Of a stretch of DNA of 64,000 nucleotides, positions 34,379 through 43,201 are shown one piece after another (position 1 is the stretch's first letter; each line of letters starts with the position of its first letter). A program made the position numbers and the translations under genes. The notes beneath the pieces are model-generated. The model worked only from the letters and a program-made list of their open reading frames with translations, was not told where the DNA came from and did no database searches. Source of the DNA: Chryseobacterium sp. GVT01B (GTDB lineage Bacteria; Bacteroidota; Bacteroidia; Flavobacteriales; Weeksellaceae); the NCBI RefSeq assembly GCF_019970045.1, contig NZ_JAHXYI010000003.1, forward strand, positions 62,001-126,000, in the 5' to 3' direction.

Positions 34379-34738
34379 ATGCTAGTCAAAAAACTTTTTA
34401 TATTTGTTACTATGATAATTGTATGCCAAAAGCCTTTAAAAAAATTAAAAATTAATGGCATTGCTCTCTTTCCCTTTATCTTCATTAGGAAACCCGAAGA
34501 TAAGGAAAATAATGTATTGATCAATCACGAAAAAATCCATTTACGCCAACAGCTGGAAATGCTTATCATTTTCTTCTATATTTTTTATGTTATTGAATAT
34601 TATTACTGGGTCTTCAAACTGAAAAACGGTTATCTGGCTTATAGAAGAATCTCCTTTGAAAGAGAAGCATACGCGAATGAAAATAACCTGAACTATCTGC
34701 AAAAAAGAAAATTCTGGAACTTCAGGAAATACCTTTGA
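34379..34738 (+). CDS. Small membrane protein with HExxH motif
   Basis: 119 aa from the ATG at 34379 (an internal ATG at 34412 is an alternative). After a hydrophobic start (KINGIALFPFIFI) it has INHEKIHLRQQLEMLIIFFYIFY, in which HEKIH fits the HExxH zinc-protease motif, then an aromatic membrane-like segment, and ISFEREAYANENNLNYL, whose glutamate could be the third ligand. Similar small proteins are common in Flavobacteriia. It might be a minimal gluzincin-type peptidase or a non-catalytic relative. It is divergent from DUF5522 with seven bases between. Confidence 0.7.
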   Translation: MLVKKLFIFVTMIIVCQKPLKKLKINGIALFPFIFIRKPEDKENNVLINHEKIHLRQQLEMLIIFFYIFYVIEYYYWVFKLKNGYLAYRRISFEREAYANENNLNYLQKRKFWNFRKYL

Positions 34739-34850
34739 AATGATGAATGATGAGTTTCGGGATTCGGGATTCGGGTTTTGGAAGCTTGGTTTTGGAATTT
34801 TATATTTTTAGATTCTAACTTCAATATTCTCTATATTCAACATTTAATAT

Positions 34851-34916
34851 TCAATAGGAACGGGCTTTAGTCCGTTTATCAAATAACTCCAAATTCATTC
34901 GGCTTTAGCCAAAACT
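34851..34916. repeat. GGGCTTTAGCCCG repeat, copy 2
   Basis: TCAATAGGAACGGGCTTTAG followed by TCCG and later TTCGGCTTTAGCCAAAACT. The left half differs from copy 1 by one base (GTCC for GCCC). It lies in 34739-35058, which otherwise contains TTCGGGATTCGGG words at about 34757-34776 and a candidate -7 box TATTTTTG at 35018-35025 for the downstream gene. Confidence 0.8.
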
Positions 34917-35058
34917 TACAATTAAACAGTTCATATATAAAATCAAAAAAAGACATCTGTGAAAATCTGCGTTATCTTTGGGAGCAAAGAAAACCCTCAC
35001 AACACTAAATCTTTTCCTATTTTTGTAAAGAATAAACCTTGAGCTGCTAAAAACTGAA

Positions 35059-35967
35059 ATGCTATTACAACTTCCCACAGAACCTGTTTCCATTCAGGAA
35101 ATTCCCATTCATAAAAATGTAAAACTTTTCATTAAAAGGGAAGATCAGATTCATCCACAGATTTCAGGCAATAAATACTGGAAACTGTTTTACAATGTGA
35201 ACCACTATCTGGAAAAAAATCCGGAGAAATCCTATATTATTACTTTTGGCGGAGCCTTTTCCAACCATATCGCTGCGGTCTCAGCAGTAGGAAATCTGGC
35301 TGGTATTCCAACATTGGGAATCATCAGAGGAGAAGAACTGCAGCATAAGTGGAGGGATAATCCTACTTTACTTTTCGCCAAAAGAAATGGCATGAACCTG
35401 AAATTTGTCACTCGTGAAGAATACCGTCATAAAGAAAAACTGACAGAATTCCTTCATCAGGAGTTTCCCGAGGCTTTAATAGTACCTGAAGGAGGGACCA
35501 ATGAAGAGGCTGTGGAAGGGGTGAAAATGATGCTCAATGAACAAACAAAAGATTTTGACTATCTTTGCACCGCAGTTGGAACCGGAGGAACCATTGCAGG
35601 AATTTCAAAATTTAGTGAAGACAATCAGAAAGTTATAGGATTTAACGTGGTTAATGATACTTCACTGGAAAATAAAATTTTTGAATTAACTTTAAGACAT
35701 AATTTTAATCTAATAGATTCATGTTTTGGAGGTTACGGTAAAATAAATGATGAAAACATTCGTTTTATCAATGATTTCAAAGAAAAATATGGTATTCCTT
35801 TAGAACCGATATATACAGGAAAAATGATGGAGAAAGTTTTTGAACTGATTGAAGATGATTATTTTCCTGAAAACAGCAGCATTTTATGCTTTCATACTGG
35901 TGGATTACAGGGAATTGAGGGCGCTAATCTGCTTTTAGAAAAACAGAATAGAAATTTAATTATATAA
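35059..35967 (+). CDS. PLP-dependent ACC deaminase / D-cysteine desulfhydrase family enzyme
   Basis: 302 aa. The PLP lysine lies in ISGNKYWKL, followed by TFGGAFSNHIAAVSAVG (phosphate and substrate loop) and YLCTAVGTGGTIAGI (glycine-rich PLP phosphate loop). The family covers 1-aminocyclopropane-1-carboxylate deaminase and D-cysteine desulfhydrase. The latter is more usual in bacteria of this kind, but specificity rests on a few residues not assessable here. It stands upstream of the glucosaminidase gene. Confidence 0.85.
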   Translation: MLLQLPTEPVSIQEIPIHKNVKLFIKREDQIHPQISGNKYWKLFYNVNHYLEKNPEKSYIITFGGAFSNHIAAVSAVGNLAGIPTLGIIRGEELQHKWRDNPTLLFAKRNGMNLKFVTREEYRHKEKLTEFLHQEFPEALIVPEGGTNEEAVEGVKMMLNEQTKDFDYLCTAVGTGGTIAGISKFSEDNQKVIGFNVVNDTSLENKIFELTLRHNFNLIDSCFGGYGKINDENIRFINDFKEKYGIPLEPIYTGKMMEKVFELIEDDYFPENSSILCFHTGGLQGIEGANLLLEKQNRNLII

Positions 35968-36033
35968 GTAAAATTGAAAAACATGAAACACTTAGTGTTC
36001 CATCTTTCATTTTAAAACAATAAAAAATATAAG

Positions 36034-37092
36034 ATGAAAAGACTTTTCCTATCCATAAGCCTTTTAGTTTTATCAAAATTTTCTGCCCAGACCTGGGCAA
36101 CCGAAGATCAGTATATTCAGAAGTTTGCTAAATATGCCGTAGAAGAAATGGAAAAATATAAGATTCCGGCTTCTATTACGCTTGCACAAGGGTTGTTAGA
36201 AACCGGAGGAGGGCAAAGCAGATTAGCACAGGAAGGTAAAAACCACTTCGGTATAAAATGTAAAGAAGACTGGACCGGTAGAACGATGAAACATACCGAT
36301 GATGCACCTAACGAATGCTTCCGTGTGTATGATGATCCAAGACAGTCTTATGAAGACCATTCTATATTTTTATCCACAAGAAAATATTACGCAAACCTTT
36401 TCAAGCTGGACATGAGGGATTACAGAGCATGGGCTACAGGTTTAAAAAAAGCAGGCTATGCTACCAACCCACGTTATGCTTCAATTCTTATTACCAAAAT
36501 TGAAAAGTACAGGCTCTATGAATTTGACAATACCAGTTCAAATGAGGTACTGTATGCCGTACTTAAAATGTATCCGGATCTGAAAGATGACAGAACTTTC
36601 ATGGCACAACTGGAGCCTTCAAAAGGATTTAAAAAAGCTAAAGACCCGGTTACTGTAGAAGTTCCTTACAAACAGACTTCTTACGCACAACAGCAAAAAA
36701 GAGTGGAAAGAATTAAAACGAAAGCTGAAATTCTTAATTCCATTCTTATCAAAAGCCACCCGAATGACGGTCTGAAATATATCGTAATTCCTGAAGATAC
36801 TGATGTGAAATTCATTGCCAATAAATTCAAAGTCAGCGAAAGCAGACTGATAAAGTGGAATGAACTGGAAGGTGAAACCTTAAAGAAAAATGATATTGTT
36901 TTCCTTGAATCAAAAAATTCTACAGGAAATACAGCTACTTATAAAGCCGAATCCGGAGAAGATATGCATGATATTGCTCAGAAATTCGGAATCAAATTAA
37001 ATAAACTTTACGCTAAAAACAGAATGGATGAAGGACAACAGCCCTCTGCAGGACAGCTGATTTATTTAATAGACAAAAAACCACGAAACTAA
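36034..37092 (+). CDS. Secreted glucosaminidase with C-terminal LysM
   Basis: 352 aa. The signal peptide runs to about residue 18 (LSKFSAQT). The glucosaminidase (LytG/FlgJ-like) domain spans about 25-170, with KIPASITLAQGLLETGGGQS carrying the catalytic glutamate and NHFGIKC and DYRAWATGLKKAGYATN motifs. One LysM-like module follows at about 245-295 and a second at 302-348 (YKAESGEDMHDIAQKFGIKL). It cleaves the glycan strands of peptidoglycan in the periplasm or at the surface. Confidence 0.9.
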   Translation: MKRLFLSISLLVLSKFSAQTWATEDQYIQKFAKYAVEEMEKYKIPASITLAQGLLETGGGQSRLAQEGKNHFGIKCKEDWTGRTMKHTDDAPNECFRVYDDPRQSYEDHSIFLSTRKYYANLFKLDMRDYRAWATGLKKAGYATNPRYASILITKIEKYRLYEFDNTSSNEVLYAVLKMYPDLKDDRTFMAQLEPSKGFKKAKDPVTVEVPYKQTSYAQQQKRVERIKTKAEILNSILIKSHPNDGLKYIVIPEDTDVKFIANKFKVSESRLIKWNELEGETLKKNDIVFLESKNSTGNTATYKAESGEDMHDIAQKFGIKLNKLYAKNRMDEGQQPSAGQLIYLIDKKPRN

Positions 37093-37118
37093 TTTAATTT
37101 TTTTGTTGAGAGTTTACC

Positions 37119-37152
37119 GTTGACAGTTACATGCCAACCAGCAACTGTCAAC
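37119..37152. repeat. 10-bp inverted repeat upstream of hemL
   Basis: GTTGACAGTT (37119-37128) is exactly complementary to AACTGTCAAC (37143-37152). It lies between the glucosaminidase and hemL genes, 15 bases before the hemL start. There is no downstream T-run, so it could be an operator or 5'-UTR hairpin rather than a terminator. Confidence 0.55.
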
Positions 37153-37167
37153 AACAACTAAGTATAT

Positions 37168-38457
37168 ATGAAGTATCAGAGAAGTTCGGCTTTGTTTGAT
37201 GAAGCCTACAAATACATTCCGGGAGGAGTAAACTCTCCGGTGAGAGCATTCAAATCCGTAGGAGGTGTTCCTGTTTTTATGAAATCCGCAAAAGGTGCTT
37301 ACCTTACCGATGCAGATGACAATATTTACATCGATTATATCAATTCATGGGGCCCGGCCATTTTAGGACATACACATCCTGAAGTACTGGAAGAGCTGAA
37401 GATCCAGGCAGAGAAAGGATTCTCTTTCGGAGCTCCTACAGAACTGGAAACGGAAATTGCAAAATTCATTATTGATAACGTCCCGAATATTGACCAGATC
37501 AGAATGGTTTCTTCAGGAACAGAAGCATGTATGAGTGCAGTAAGACTAGCCAGAGGATACACAGGAAGAGATAAGATCGTAAAATTTGAAGGTTGCTATC
37601 ATGGACATTCAGATTCATTCCTTATTAAAGCCGGAAGTGGTGCTGCTACATTCGGAAATCCAAATTCTCCGGGAGTAACAGCTGGTACTGCGAAAGATAC
37701 ATTATTAGCACGCTATAACGATTTTGAACAGGTAGAAGATCTTTTCCGTCACAATCAGGGCGAAATTGCAGCGGTGATTATAGAGCCGGTTGCAGGAAAT
37801 ATGGGATGTGTACTGCCGGAAAACAACTTCTTACAAAACCTGAGAAAGATCTGTGATGAAAACGGAGCATTATTAATTTTCGATGAGGTAATGACCGGTT
37901 TCAGATTGGCTTTTGGTGGTGCTCAGGAGCTTTTCAATGTAAAGGCAGACTTAGTAACTTACGGAAAAGTAATTGGTGGGGGGCTTCCGGTAGGAGCTTT
38001 TGCAGGAAGAAATGAAATTATGGATCACCTGGCTCCAAAAGGAGGAGTATATCAGGCAGGAACATTAAGTGGAAATCCTTTAGCAATGAGAGCCGGATTA
38101 AAAACTCTTCAGCTTATTAAAAATGATCCTGAATTTTTCAACAGATTGCATAAAACAACAGAAACATTGGATTTTGAAATCGGAAAAATTTTAAACGAAA
38201 AAGGAATTGCTCATAAAATCAACAGAAAAGGTTCTATGATGTCTGTTTTCTTCCATATCAACAGGGTTTCAAACTTTGATGAGGCTCAGGAAGCTAACCA
38301 TTCATTGTTTAATAACTTCTTCCACCAGATGCTGCAGAATGGGGTGTATTTACCACCAAGTGGATACGAAACGTACTTCATCAGTGATGCCATCAAGGAT
38401 AAAGAAATTGATATGACACTGGAAGCAGTAAGAAAATTTGAATATTCCAATAAATAA
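37168..38457 (+). CDS. hemL: Glutamate-1-semialdehyde 2,1-aminomutase
   Basis: 429 aa, full length. The PLP lysine is Lys267 in [31 protein letters not shown] at the start, [18 protein letters not shown] and EGCYHGHSD are diagnostic. The enzyme produces 5-aminolevulinate in the C5 heme pathway. It is followed by a terminator and appears monocistronic. Confidence 0.95.
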   Translation: MKYQRSSALFDEAYKYIPGGVNSPVRAFKSVGGVPVFMKSAKGAYLTDADDNIYIDYINSWGPAILGHTHPEVLEELKIQAEKGFSFGAPTELETEIAKFIIDNVPNIDQIRMVSSGTEACMSAVRLARGYTGRDKIVKFEGCYHGHSDSFLIKAGSGAATFGNPNSPGVTAGTAKDTLLARYNDFEQVEDLFRHNQGEIAAVIIEPVAGNMGCVLPENNFLQNLRKICDENGALLIFDEVMTGFRLAFGGAQELFNVKADLVTYGKVIGGGLPVGAFAGRNEIMDHLAPKGGVYQAGTLSGNPLAMRAGLKTLQLIKNDPEFFNRLHKTTETLDFEIGKILNEKGIAHKINRKGSMMSVFFHINRVSNFDEAQEANHSLFNNFFHQMLQNGVYLPPSGYETYFISDAIKDKEIDMTLEAVRKFEYSNK

Positions 38458-38463
38458 TAATGA

Positions 38464-38491
38464 GACCGGATTTTTAGATCCGGTTTTTTTA
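38464..38491 (+). terminator. Terminator after hemL
   Basis: GACCGGAT pairs with ATCCGGTT across a short T-rich loop and is followed by TTTTTTT, directly after the hemL stop. Confidence 0.75.
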
Positions 38492-38551
38492 TGCAGAATG
38501 ATTTGAATTGGAAAGTCTGCAGATCAATAAAAAACTCTACGCAATCAAAGT

Positions 38552-38621
38552 TATCCGCAAAGTTTGTCACTCCGTAGGAGTCTCAACAGAGTAAGCAGCA
38601 TAATTAGATTCCTACGGAATG
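38552..38621. repeat. 70-bp repeat element, copy A
   Basis: The element starts TATCCGCAAAGTTTGTCACT and ends CCTACGGAATG. It contains ACTCCGTAGGAGT (5-bp stem, 3-base loop) and its near-complement ATTCCTACGGAAT 40 bases on, so the two ends can pair. A second copy of the same length is at 38678. Confidence 0.8.
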
Positions 38622-38677
38622 GACAAGGATACTGTAAACATTTTGTATAAATCGTAAGTGTTTTTTACGTCTAAAAA

Positions 38678-38747
38678 TATCCGCAAAGTTTGTCACTCCG
38701 TAGGAGTCTCAACAGAATCAGCAACATAATTAGATTCCAACGGAATG
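38678..38747. repeat. 70-bp repeat element, copy B
   Basis: Direct repeat of 38552-38621 with about five substitutions (for example ATCAGCAAC for GTAAGCAGC and CCAACGG for CCTACGG). The two copies sit 56 bases apart in the hemL-amidohydrolase gap (38458-38899), which otherwise holds a terminator and a promoter. Confidence 0.8.
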
Positions 38748-38854
38748 ATAATTGTGGTTGATATCTTTCTTATTGTAGTAAAGAAAAGTTGGGAATTTAA
38801 TACCTTATCAACACAAAGCATAAATCATACAGATTTTGTAATAAACCATACACT

Positions 38855-38882
38855 TTGATCAGAACACTTCTTTTTAATTTTG
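38855..38882 (+). promoter_or_regulatory. Flavobacterial promoter for amidohydrolase 1
   Basis: TTG at 38855-38857, 17 bases of spacer, then TAATTTTG at 38875-38882, a full match to TTG-N17-23-TAnnTTTG. The start codon at 38900 follows 17 bases later. The upstream TTG, which could be read as an alternative start, is therefore the -33 element. Confidence 0.75.
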
Positions 38883-38899
38883 TCATAAATAGATTGGAA

Positions 38900-40234
38900 A
38901 TGAAGACCTCAGACAATAATATGTCCCGCAAAGATTTTATCCGAAATTCAGCTTTGGCTGTAGCGGGATTAACTTTAATACCTAATATCATGACTGCATC
39001 ACCTTTTATGGATGAAAATAATAGCTTGACAAAAGGAAAAATGAGTCTTAAAAATGTTCGTCTGGAAACAGGGTTTGAATATCATGATGGTGAAGTGGCT
39101 TCTACCAAGACAGATCTGTTCTATGTGGAGGTTGAAAACGGAAAAATTACAAAGATTGCTCCGAATCAGCCTAATGCTAAAGCGGTAGATGCAAAAGGAT
39201 TATTGATGCTTCCTGCATTCAAGGATATGCACATTCACCTGGATAAAACTTTTTATGGAGATCAATGGCAAGCCGTTAGAAAAAGAACCGGAGGAATTAA
39301 AGGAATGATAGAGTTGGAGCAGAAAATGCTTCCTGATATGCTGAAGAATTCAACCTTCAAGGCGGAGAAACTGATCGAACTGTTACAGTCAAAAGGAACT
39401 TCGTATGCAAGAAGTCATGTGAATATTGAACCCACTTCAAAACTTCAGTCATTAAAAAATCTGCAGAAAGCTTTAGAAAATAAAAAGAAAAGTTTCGGAG
39501 CCGAGCTGGTAGCATTCCCGCAGCATGGCGTTTTCTATACAGATTCCGTACCTTATCTGAAAGAAGCAGCGAAGATGGATATTGATTTCATCGGAGGAGT
39601 AGACCCGTTTAACATAGACGGAGATATTGAAAAAGTGGTAGATTTCACTGTTCAGCTGGCTTTGGACAATAAAAAAGGAATAGATATTCACCTGCATGAA
39701 ACCGGAGATTCAGGATTAAAGACCGTTGAATATCTTATTAAAAAAGTAAATGAAAACCCTTCTCTGAAAGGAAAAACATACTTAAGCCACTGTTTTATTC
39801 TGGCTAAACTGGAAGCCGTAAAACAGGAAGAAATCGCCGAAAAATTAGCAGAAGCCCAAATCGGAATTGTCTCTACAATCCCTTTCGGAAGGCTGATCAT
39901 GCCAATACCAACGCTGTACAAACACAATGTAACCGTTCTTACAGGAAATGACAGCATCATAGATCACTGGAATACTTTTGGGACAGGAAGTGTACTTCAG
40001 AAAGCCAATTTAATGGCTCAATTGTACGGATATTCAACAGAATTTTTATTATCAAGAAGCTTAAAACTGGCAACAGGAAATATTCTTCCGCTGGATGATA
40101 AAGGAACTCAGCAATGGCCGAAATCCGGAGATAAGGCAGACTTTGTACTCATCAATGCAAGCTGTTCAGCAGAAGCCGTATCAAGAATTTCAGAAGTGGA
40201 ATCATTGGTGTATGATGGAAATGTTGTCTTTTAG
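38900..40234 (+). CDS. Exported cytosine deaminase-like amidohydrolase, paralog 1
   Basis: 444 aa from the ATG at 38900. The N-terminus MSRKDFIRNSALAVAGL (from residue 8) is a Tat-like or Sec signal with Arg-Lys instead of Arg-Arg. The metal-dependent hydrolase motifs follow the CodA order: HIHLD, AFPQHG, DIHLHETGDSG, LSHCF and GNDSIIDHW. The last shows the metal-ligand aspartate, but CodA's second aspartate there is replaced by Ser, so the substrate may not be cytosine. A close paralog without signal peptide lies at 41399, past an AraC regulator. Confidence 0.82.
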   Translation: MKTSDNNMSRKDFIRNSALAVAGLTLIPNIMTASPFMDENNSLTKGKMSLKNVRLETGFEYHDGEVASTKTDLFYVEVENGKITKIAPNQPNAKAVDAKGLLMLPAFKDMHIHLDKTFYGDQWQAVRKRTGGIKGMIELEQKMLPDMLKNSTFKAEKLIELLQSKGTSYARSHVNIEPTSKLQSLKNLQKALENKKKSFGAELVAFPQHGVFYTDSVPYLKEAAKMDIDFIGGVDPFNIDGDIEKVVDFTVQLALDNKKGIDIHLHETGDSGLKTVEYLIKKVNENPSLKGKTYLSHCFILAKLEAVKQEEIAEKLAEAQIGIVSTIPFGRLIMPIPTLYKHNVTVLTGNDSIIDHWNTFGTGSVLQKANLMAQLYGYSTEFLLSRSLKLATGNILPLDDKGTQQWPKSGDKADFVLINASCSAEAVSRISEVESLVYDGNVVF

Positions 40235-40472
40235 ACCCAGCGATATAATTGTTTACAAATTTATATATATAATTTAGTTGTGTTTTTTTAACCACAAAGG
40301 GTATAAACGTTTTACAGTAAAGCCTGGAAATTTATTGAAATTTTTCAGAAACAGCCACTGAATGCAGAGAGAAACTGAAGTAGAAGTGGTGTAGGTAAAG
40401 GTTTTGTCCCGTTTGTGGTTATTTTAGTTTTTTCTCACAAATTTTAGTAATTTTAGGAGAAAATCAGGTAGA

Positions 40473-41318
40473 GTGGGCTATCATACGGATCATTTTCCAA
40501 TTTTAGGAATTCAGGAATTTAGTGAGAATCAGCTGAACGGCTGTAATCTGCTGTTTAATGAACTTTACGGGGCACGCTCCATTGATGATCCCCATAAGCA
40601 TGATTTTTTTATCATCAATCTTTTTGAGCACGGAGTTGGCTCACATACCATAGATTTTACAGAATATCAGGTAAAAGACTATCAGATTCATCTTGTTTTT
40701 CCGGATCAGGTGCATCAATGGGTGATTGAAAAAGAAACTATAGGTTATCAGTTGATGATAAGCAGAGACTGGTTTGAAAGTTTTCTGCCGTCATTAAGGT
40801 TCTCTGCCTCTTATTATCAGAATCATCCGGTTATCAATCTTTCCCCGGAAGTTTTTGCCACATTTCTTTATGAATTCCAGGAAATCCAGAAAGAGCTGAA
40901 TGCCGAAAAGATATTCTGGGAACTCATTCAAAAAAGAAGTGAATTGATTGGTCTGCTGGTAAGCAAATCTGTGGAAGGAGCTTTTAAAGATTTTGAAGTC
41001 TATAACTCGAACCCAATTATCTCAAAGTTTCTCCATCTTATTGATGAACATTTCAAAACAGAAAGATCGGTTTCTTTTTATGCAGATAAACTCAATATTT
41101 CTGCCAACTATCTGAATATTGTGTGCAAGAAAAATCTCAATGCTTCGGCTTCATCTCTTATTCAGAACCGTATTTTATTGGAAGCTAAAAGGCTTTTAAA
41201 AGTTTCTGAAATGTCAGTAAAAGATATTGTTTATGATCTTGGTTTCTACGATCATGCAAGTTTTTCCAAATTCTTTAAATCACAGACGGGAATGACACCT
41301 TCCCAATTCAAAGAATAA
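40473..41318 (+). CDS. AraC-family transcriptional regulator
   Basis: 281 aa from a GTG start at 40473, preceded by AGGAGA at 40455-40460; no in-frame ATG lies nearby. The N-terminal half is cupin-like (DDPHKHDFFIINLFEHG, then HLVFPDQVHQW). The C-terminal 100 residues hold two helix-turn-helix units (SVSFYADKLNISANYLNIVCKK-type and VKDIVYDLGFYDHASFSKFF), ending with the AraC GMTPSQFKE signature. It lies between the two amidohydrolase paralogs and probably regulates them. Confidence 0.88.
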   Translation: MGYHTDHFPILGIQEFSENQLNGCNLLFNELYGARSIDDPHKHDFFIINLFEHGVGSHTIDFTEYQVKDYQIHLVFPDQVHQWVIEKETIGYQLMISRDWFESFLPSLRFSASYYQNHPVINLSPEVFATFLYEFQEIQKELNAEKIFWELIQKRSELIGLLVSKSVEGAFKDFEVYNSNPIISKFLHLIDEHFKTERSVSFYADKLNISANYLNIVCKKNLNASASSLIQNRILLEAKRLLKVSEMSVKDIVYDLGFYDHASFSKFFKSQTGMTPSQFKE

Positions 41319-41398
41319 TCTGTACAAAACAAGACATAATTGATACACCGGTTTTCCCCTTAAGCCGGCTTAATTTTGTATTGTTAAAATTTTAAATC

Positions 41399-42637
41399 AT
41401 GCAATTTCCCTATCAATTAACTGCAAAAGGAAAATATTCCCTTAAAAATGTCCGCCTGGAAACAGGTTTTGAATACGAAAATGAAGAGGTAACCGGAACA
41501 ACAACTGACCTTTTCAGTATTGAAATTGAAGACGGAAAAATAAAAGCAGTAAAAGCTAATGATCCTGCTTCCAAAGCGATTGATGCTAAAGGATATCTGA
41601 TGCTTCCTGCATTCAGAGATATGCACATTCATCTGGATAAAACATTATATGGTCTTCCATGGCAGGCTCTTTCTCCAAAAAGAAGAACAGTGAAAGATAT
41701 GATTGCGTATGAGCAGGAAATCATTCCTGAACTGTTGAAAACTTCCGTAAGCAGGGCAGAACAGCTGATCAGCCTGCAGCAGCATTATGGAACTCATTTC
41801 GTAAGAACGCATTTCAATATTGATCCTACCTCGGGACTGAAATCTCTGGAACATCTTGAGCAGGCTCTTGAAAATAAAAAAGACTCTTTTAAAGCAGAAT
41901 TGGTTGCTTTCCCGCAACATGGAGTTTACTATACAGAAACAGCTCCATTGATGAAAGAAGCAGCACAGCTTAAAAGCGTAGGATTTATCGGTGGATTGGA
42001 TCCATTAAGTATTGACGGAAGCATTGAAAAAGTGATGGATTTTACTGTTCAGCTGGCTTTAGATCATAATAAAGGAATTGATATTCACCTGCATGAAACA
42101 GGAGAATCCGGAATGAAAACAATCAATTATCTGATTGATAAAGCGATCGAAAATCCAGCACTTCAAGGAAAAACATTTGTAAGTCACGCATTTGCATTAG
42201 CTCATCTCTCTCCAAAAGAAGTAGAACAGATTTCAGAAAGACTGGCTGCCGGAAAAGTAGGAATTGCTTCTTCTGTACCTTTTAAAGGAACGGTAATGCC
42301 TATTCCAACTTTGAAAAAATATGGGGTGAATGTGTTGATAGGAAATGATAATGTACAGGACTATTGGAGTACTTTCGGATCAGGAAGTATGCTGCAGAAA
42401 GCCAATCTGATTGCCGAGTTATATGGTTATGCTACAGAATATGCCTTGTCAAGAGCTTTGCAGTTTGCGACTCAAAGTATTCTTCCCCTGGATGAAAAAG
42501 GAAAACAGCAATGGCCTAAAGCTGGTGATGAAGCTGCCATTGTTCTTACAGACGCTTCATGTTCCGCAGAAGCAGTTTCCAGAATGTCTGAAATAAAAGC
42601 CCTGATGAATGATGGGAATTTATTCTGGAGAAATTAA
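41399..42637 (+). CDS. Cytoplasmic cytosine deaminase-like amidohydrolase, paralog 2
   Basis: 412 aa with no signal peptide. It aligns along its whole length with the amidohydrolase at 38900, sharing DMHIHLDKT, VAFPQHGVYYTE, IDIHLHETGESGMKT, VSHAF and LIGNDNVQDYWSTFG. The active-site histidines and the GND aspartate are kept; CodA's second Asp is Asn here. A TAATTTTG box lies at 41371-41378 without a well-spaced TTG. Substrate unknown; a cyclic amide or aminopyrimidine-like compound is plausible. Confidence 0.82.
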   Translation: MQFPYQLTAKGKYSLKNVRLETGFEYENEEVTGTTTDLFSIEIEDGKIKAVKANDPASKAIDAKGYLMLPAFRDMHIHLDKTLYGLPWQALSPKRRTVKDMIAYEQEIIPELLKTSVSRAEQLISLQQHYGTHFVRTHFNIDPTSGLKSLEHLEQALENKKDSFKAELVAFPQHGVYYTETAPLMKEAAQLKSVGFIGGLDPLSIDGSIEKVMDFTVQLALDHNKGIDIHLHETGESGMKTINYLIDKAIENPALQGKTFVSHAFALAHLSPKEVEQISERLAAGKVGIASSVPFKGTVMPIPTLKKYGVNVLIGNDNVQDYWSTFGSGSMLQKANLIAELYGYATEYALSRALQFATQSILPLDEKGKQQWPKAGDEAAIVLTDASCSAEAVSRMSEIKALMNDGNLFWRN

Positions 42638-42678
42638 TTGAAGTATATATATTTTTTATACACTTGTTTTTTGTGAAT

Positions 42679-42710
42679 GCCATCGGGAGTTTTCCTGGTG
42701 GCGTTTTTTT
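42679..42710 (+). terminator. Terminator after amidohydrolase 2
   Basis: GCCATCGGGA (42679-42688) pairs with CCTGGTGGC (42094-type position 42694-42702) using G-T pairs, and is followed by GTTTTTTT. Confidence 0.65.
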
Positions 42711-42723
42711 AATTATGAATTGT

Positions 42724-42770
42724 GAGTTATGAGTTATGAGTTATGAGTTATGAGTTATGAGTTATGAGTT
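42724..42770. repeat. 7-bp tandem repeat (GAGTTAT x6 plus partial)
   Basis: Six perfect consecutive copies of GAGTTAT fill 42724-42765, followed by a partial GAGTT. It is intergenic and followed by a TTCGGGATCCGGG-type word. The region 42638-43201 holds no gene. Confidence 0.9.
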
Positions 42771-42800
42771 TCGGGATCCGGGTTTCGGGGTTCTTCTTTA

Positions 42801-42868
42801 TCAATAGGAACGGGCTTTAGCCCGTTTATTAATATATAAATACATTCGTTCGGCTTTAGCCAAAACCT
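42801..42868. repeat. GGGCTTTAGCCCG repeat, copy 3
   Basis: TCAATAGGAACGGGCTTTAG continues CCCGTTTATTAAT, then TTCGGCTTTAGCCAAAACC ends the element. It is the most regular copy, with both internal palindromes intact. Confidence 0.85.
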
Positions 42869-42945
42869 AAGAATAAACCCGTGGTAAATAAGAAAAAAAC
42901 TGTTCAAATTATTGTTATCTGTCGTAGAATATCTTCTTTGCTTTA

Positions 42946-43013
42946 TCAATAGGAACGGGCTTTAGTCCGTTTATTAATATGTGAATACATTCGTCCGGCT
43001 TTAGCCTAAACCT
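42946..43013. repeat. GGGCTTTAGCCCG repeat, copy 4
   Basis: Same 68-base layout as copy 3, 78 bases downstream of its end, with a few substitutions (GTCCG for GCCCG, GCCTAAACC for GCCAAAACC). Copies 3 and 4 form a tandem pair. Confidence 0.85.
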
Positions 43014-43133
43014 ACCAATAAACCCCATAATCAATTTAAAAAATAACTGTTCATATTGCTTTTTCTGTTTATACAATATGAACACCTCTTAATATTGATT
43101 TAGACAGACAGTCATACTATCTGAACATAACAA

Positions 43134-43167
43134 TAAAAAAAGCCCTCGGAAATATTCCGAAGGCCTT
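43134..43167 (-). terminator. Terminator after the outer-membrane lipoprotein gene
   Basis: On the minus strand, GCCTTCGGAATATTTCCGAGGGC forms a hairpin followed by TTTTTTT. It lies about 35 bases after the stop at 43202. Confidence 0.75.
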
Positions 43168-43201
43168 CTATTTGAAATTAAATCTAAGTACTTATATAAT
43201 G

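Noticed and set aside
38855..38857. TTG as the start codon of amidohydrolase 1
   Set aside because: The TTG matches the -33 box of a full promoter at the right spacing, and the ATG at 38900 precedes an export signal.
40095..40277. Other short frames inside amidohydrolases, TonB receptors and VgrG
   Set aside because: They overlap strong genes in other frames, have no family features and follow the expected composition of antisense or shifted frames.
42724..42770. CRISPR array
   Set aside because: The repeat unit is only 7 bp and has no spacers, and no cas genes are nearby. It is a simple tandem repeat.
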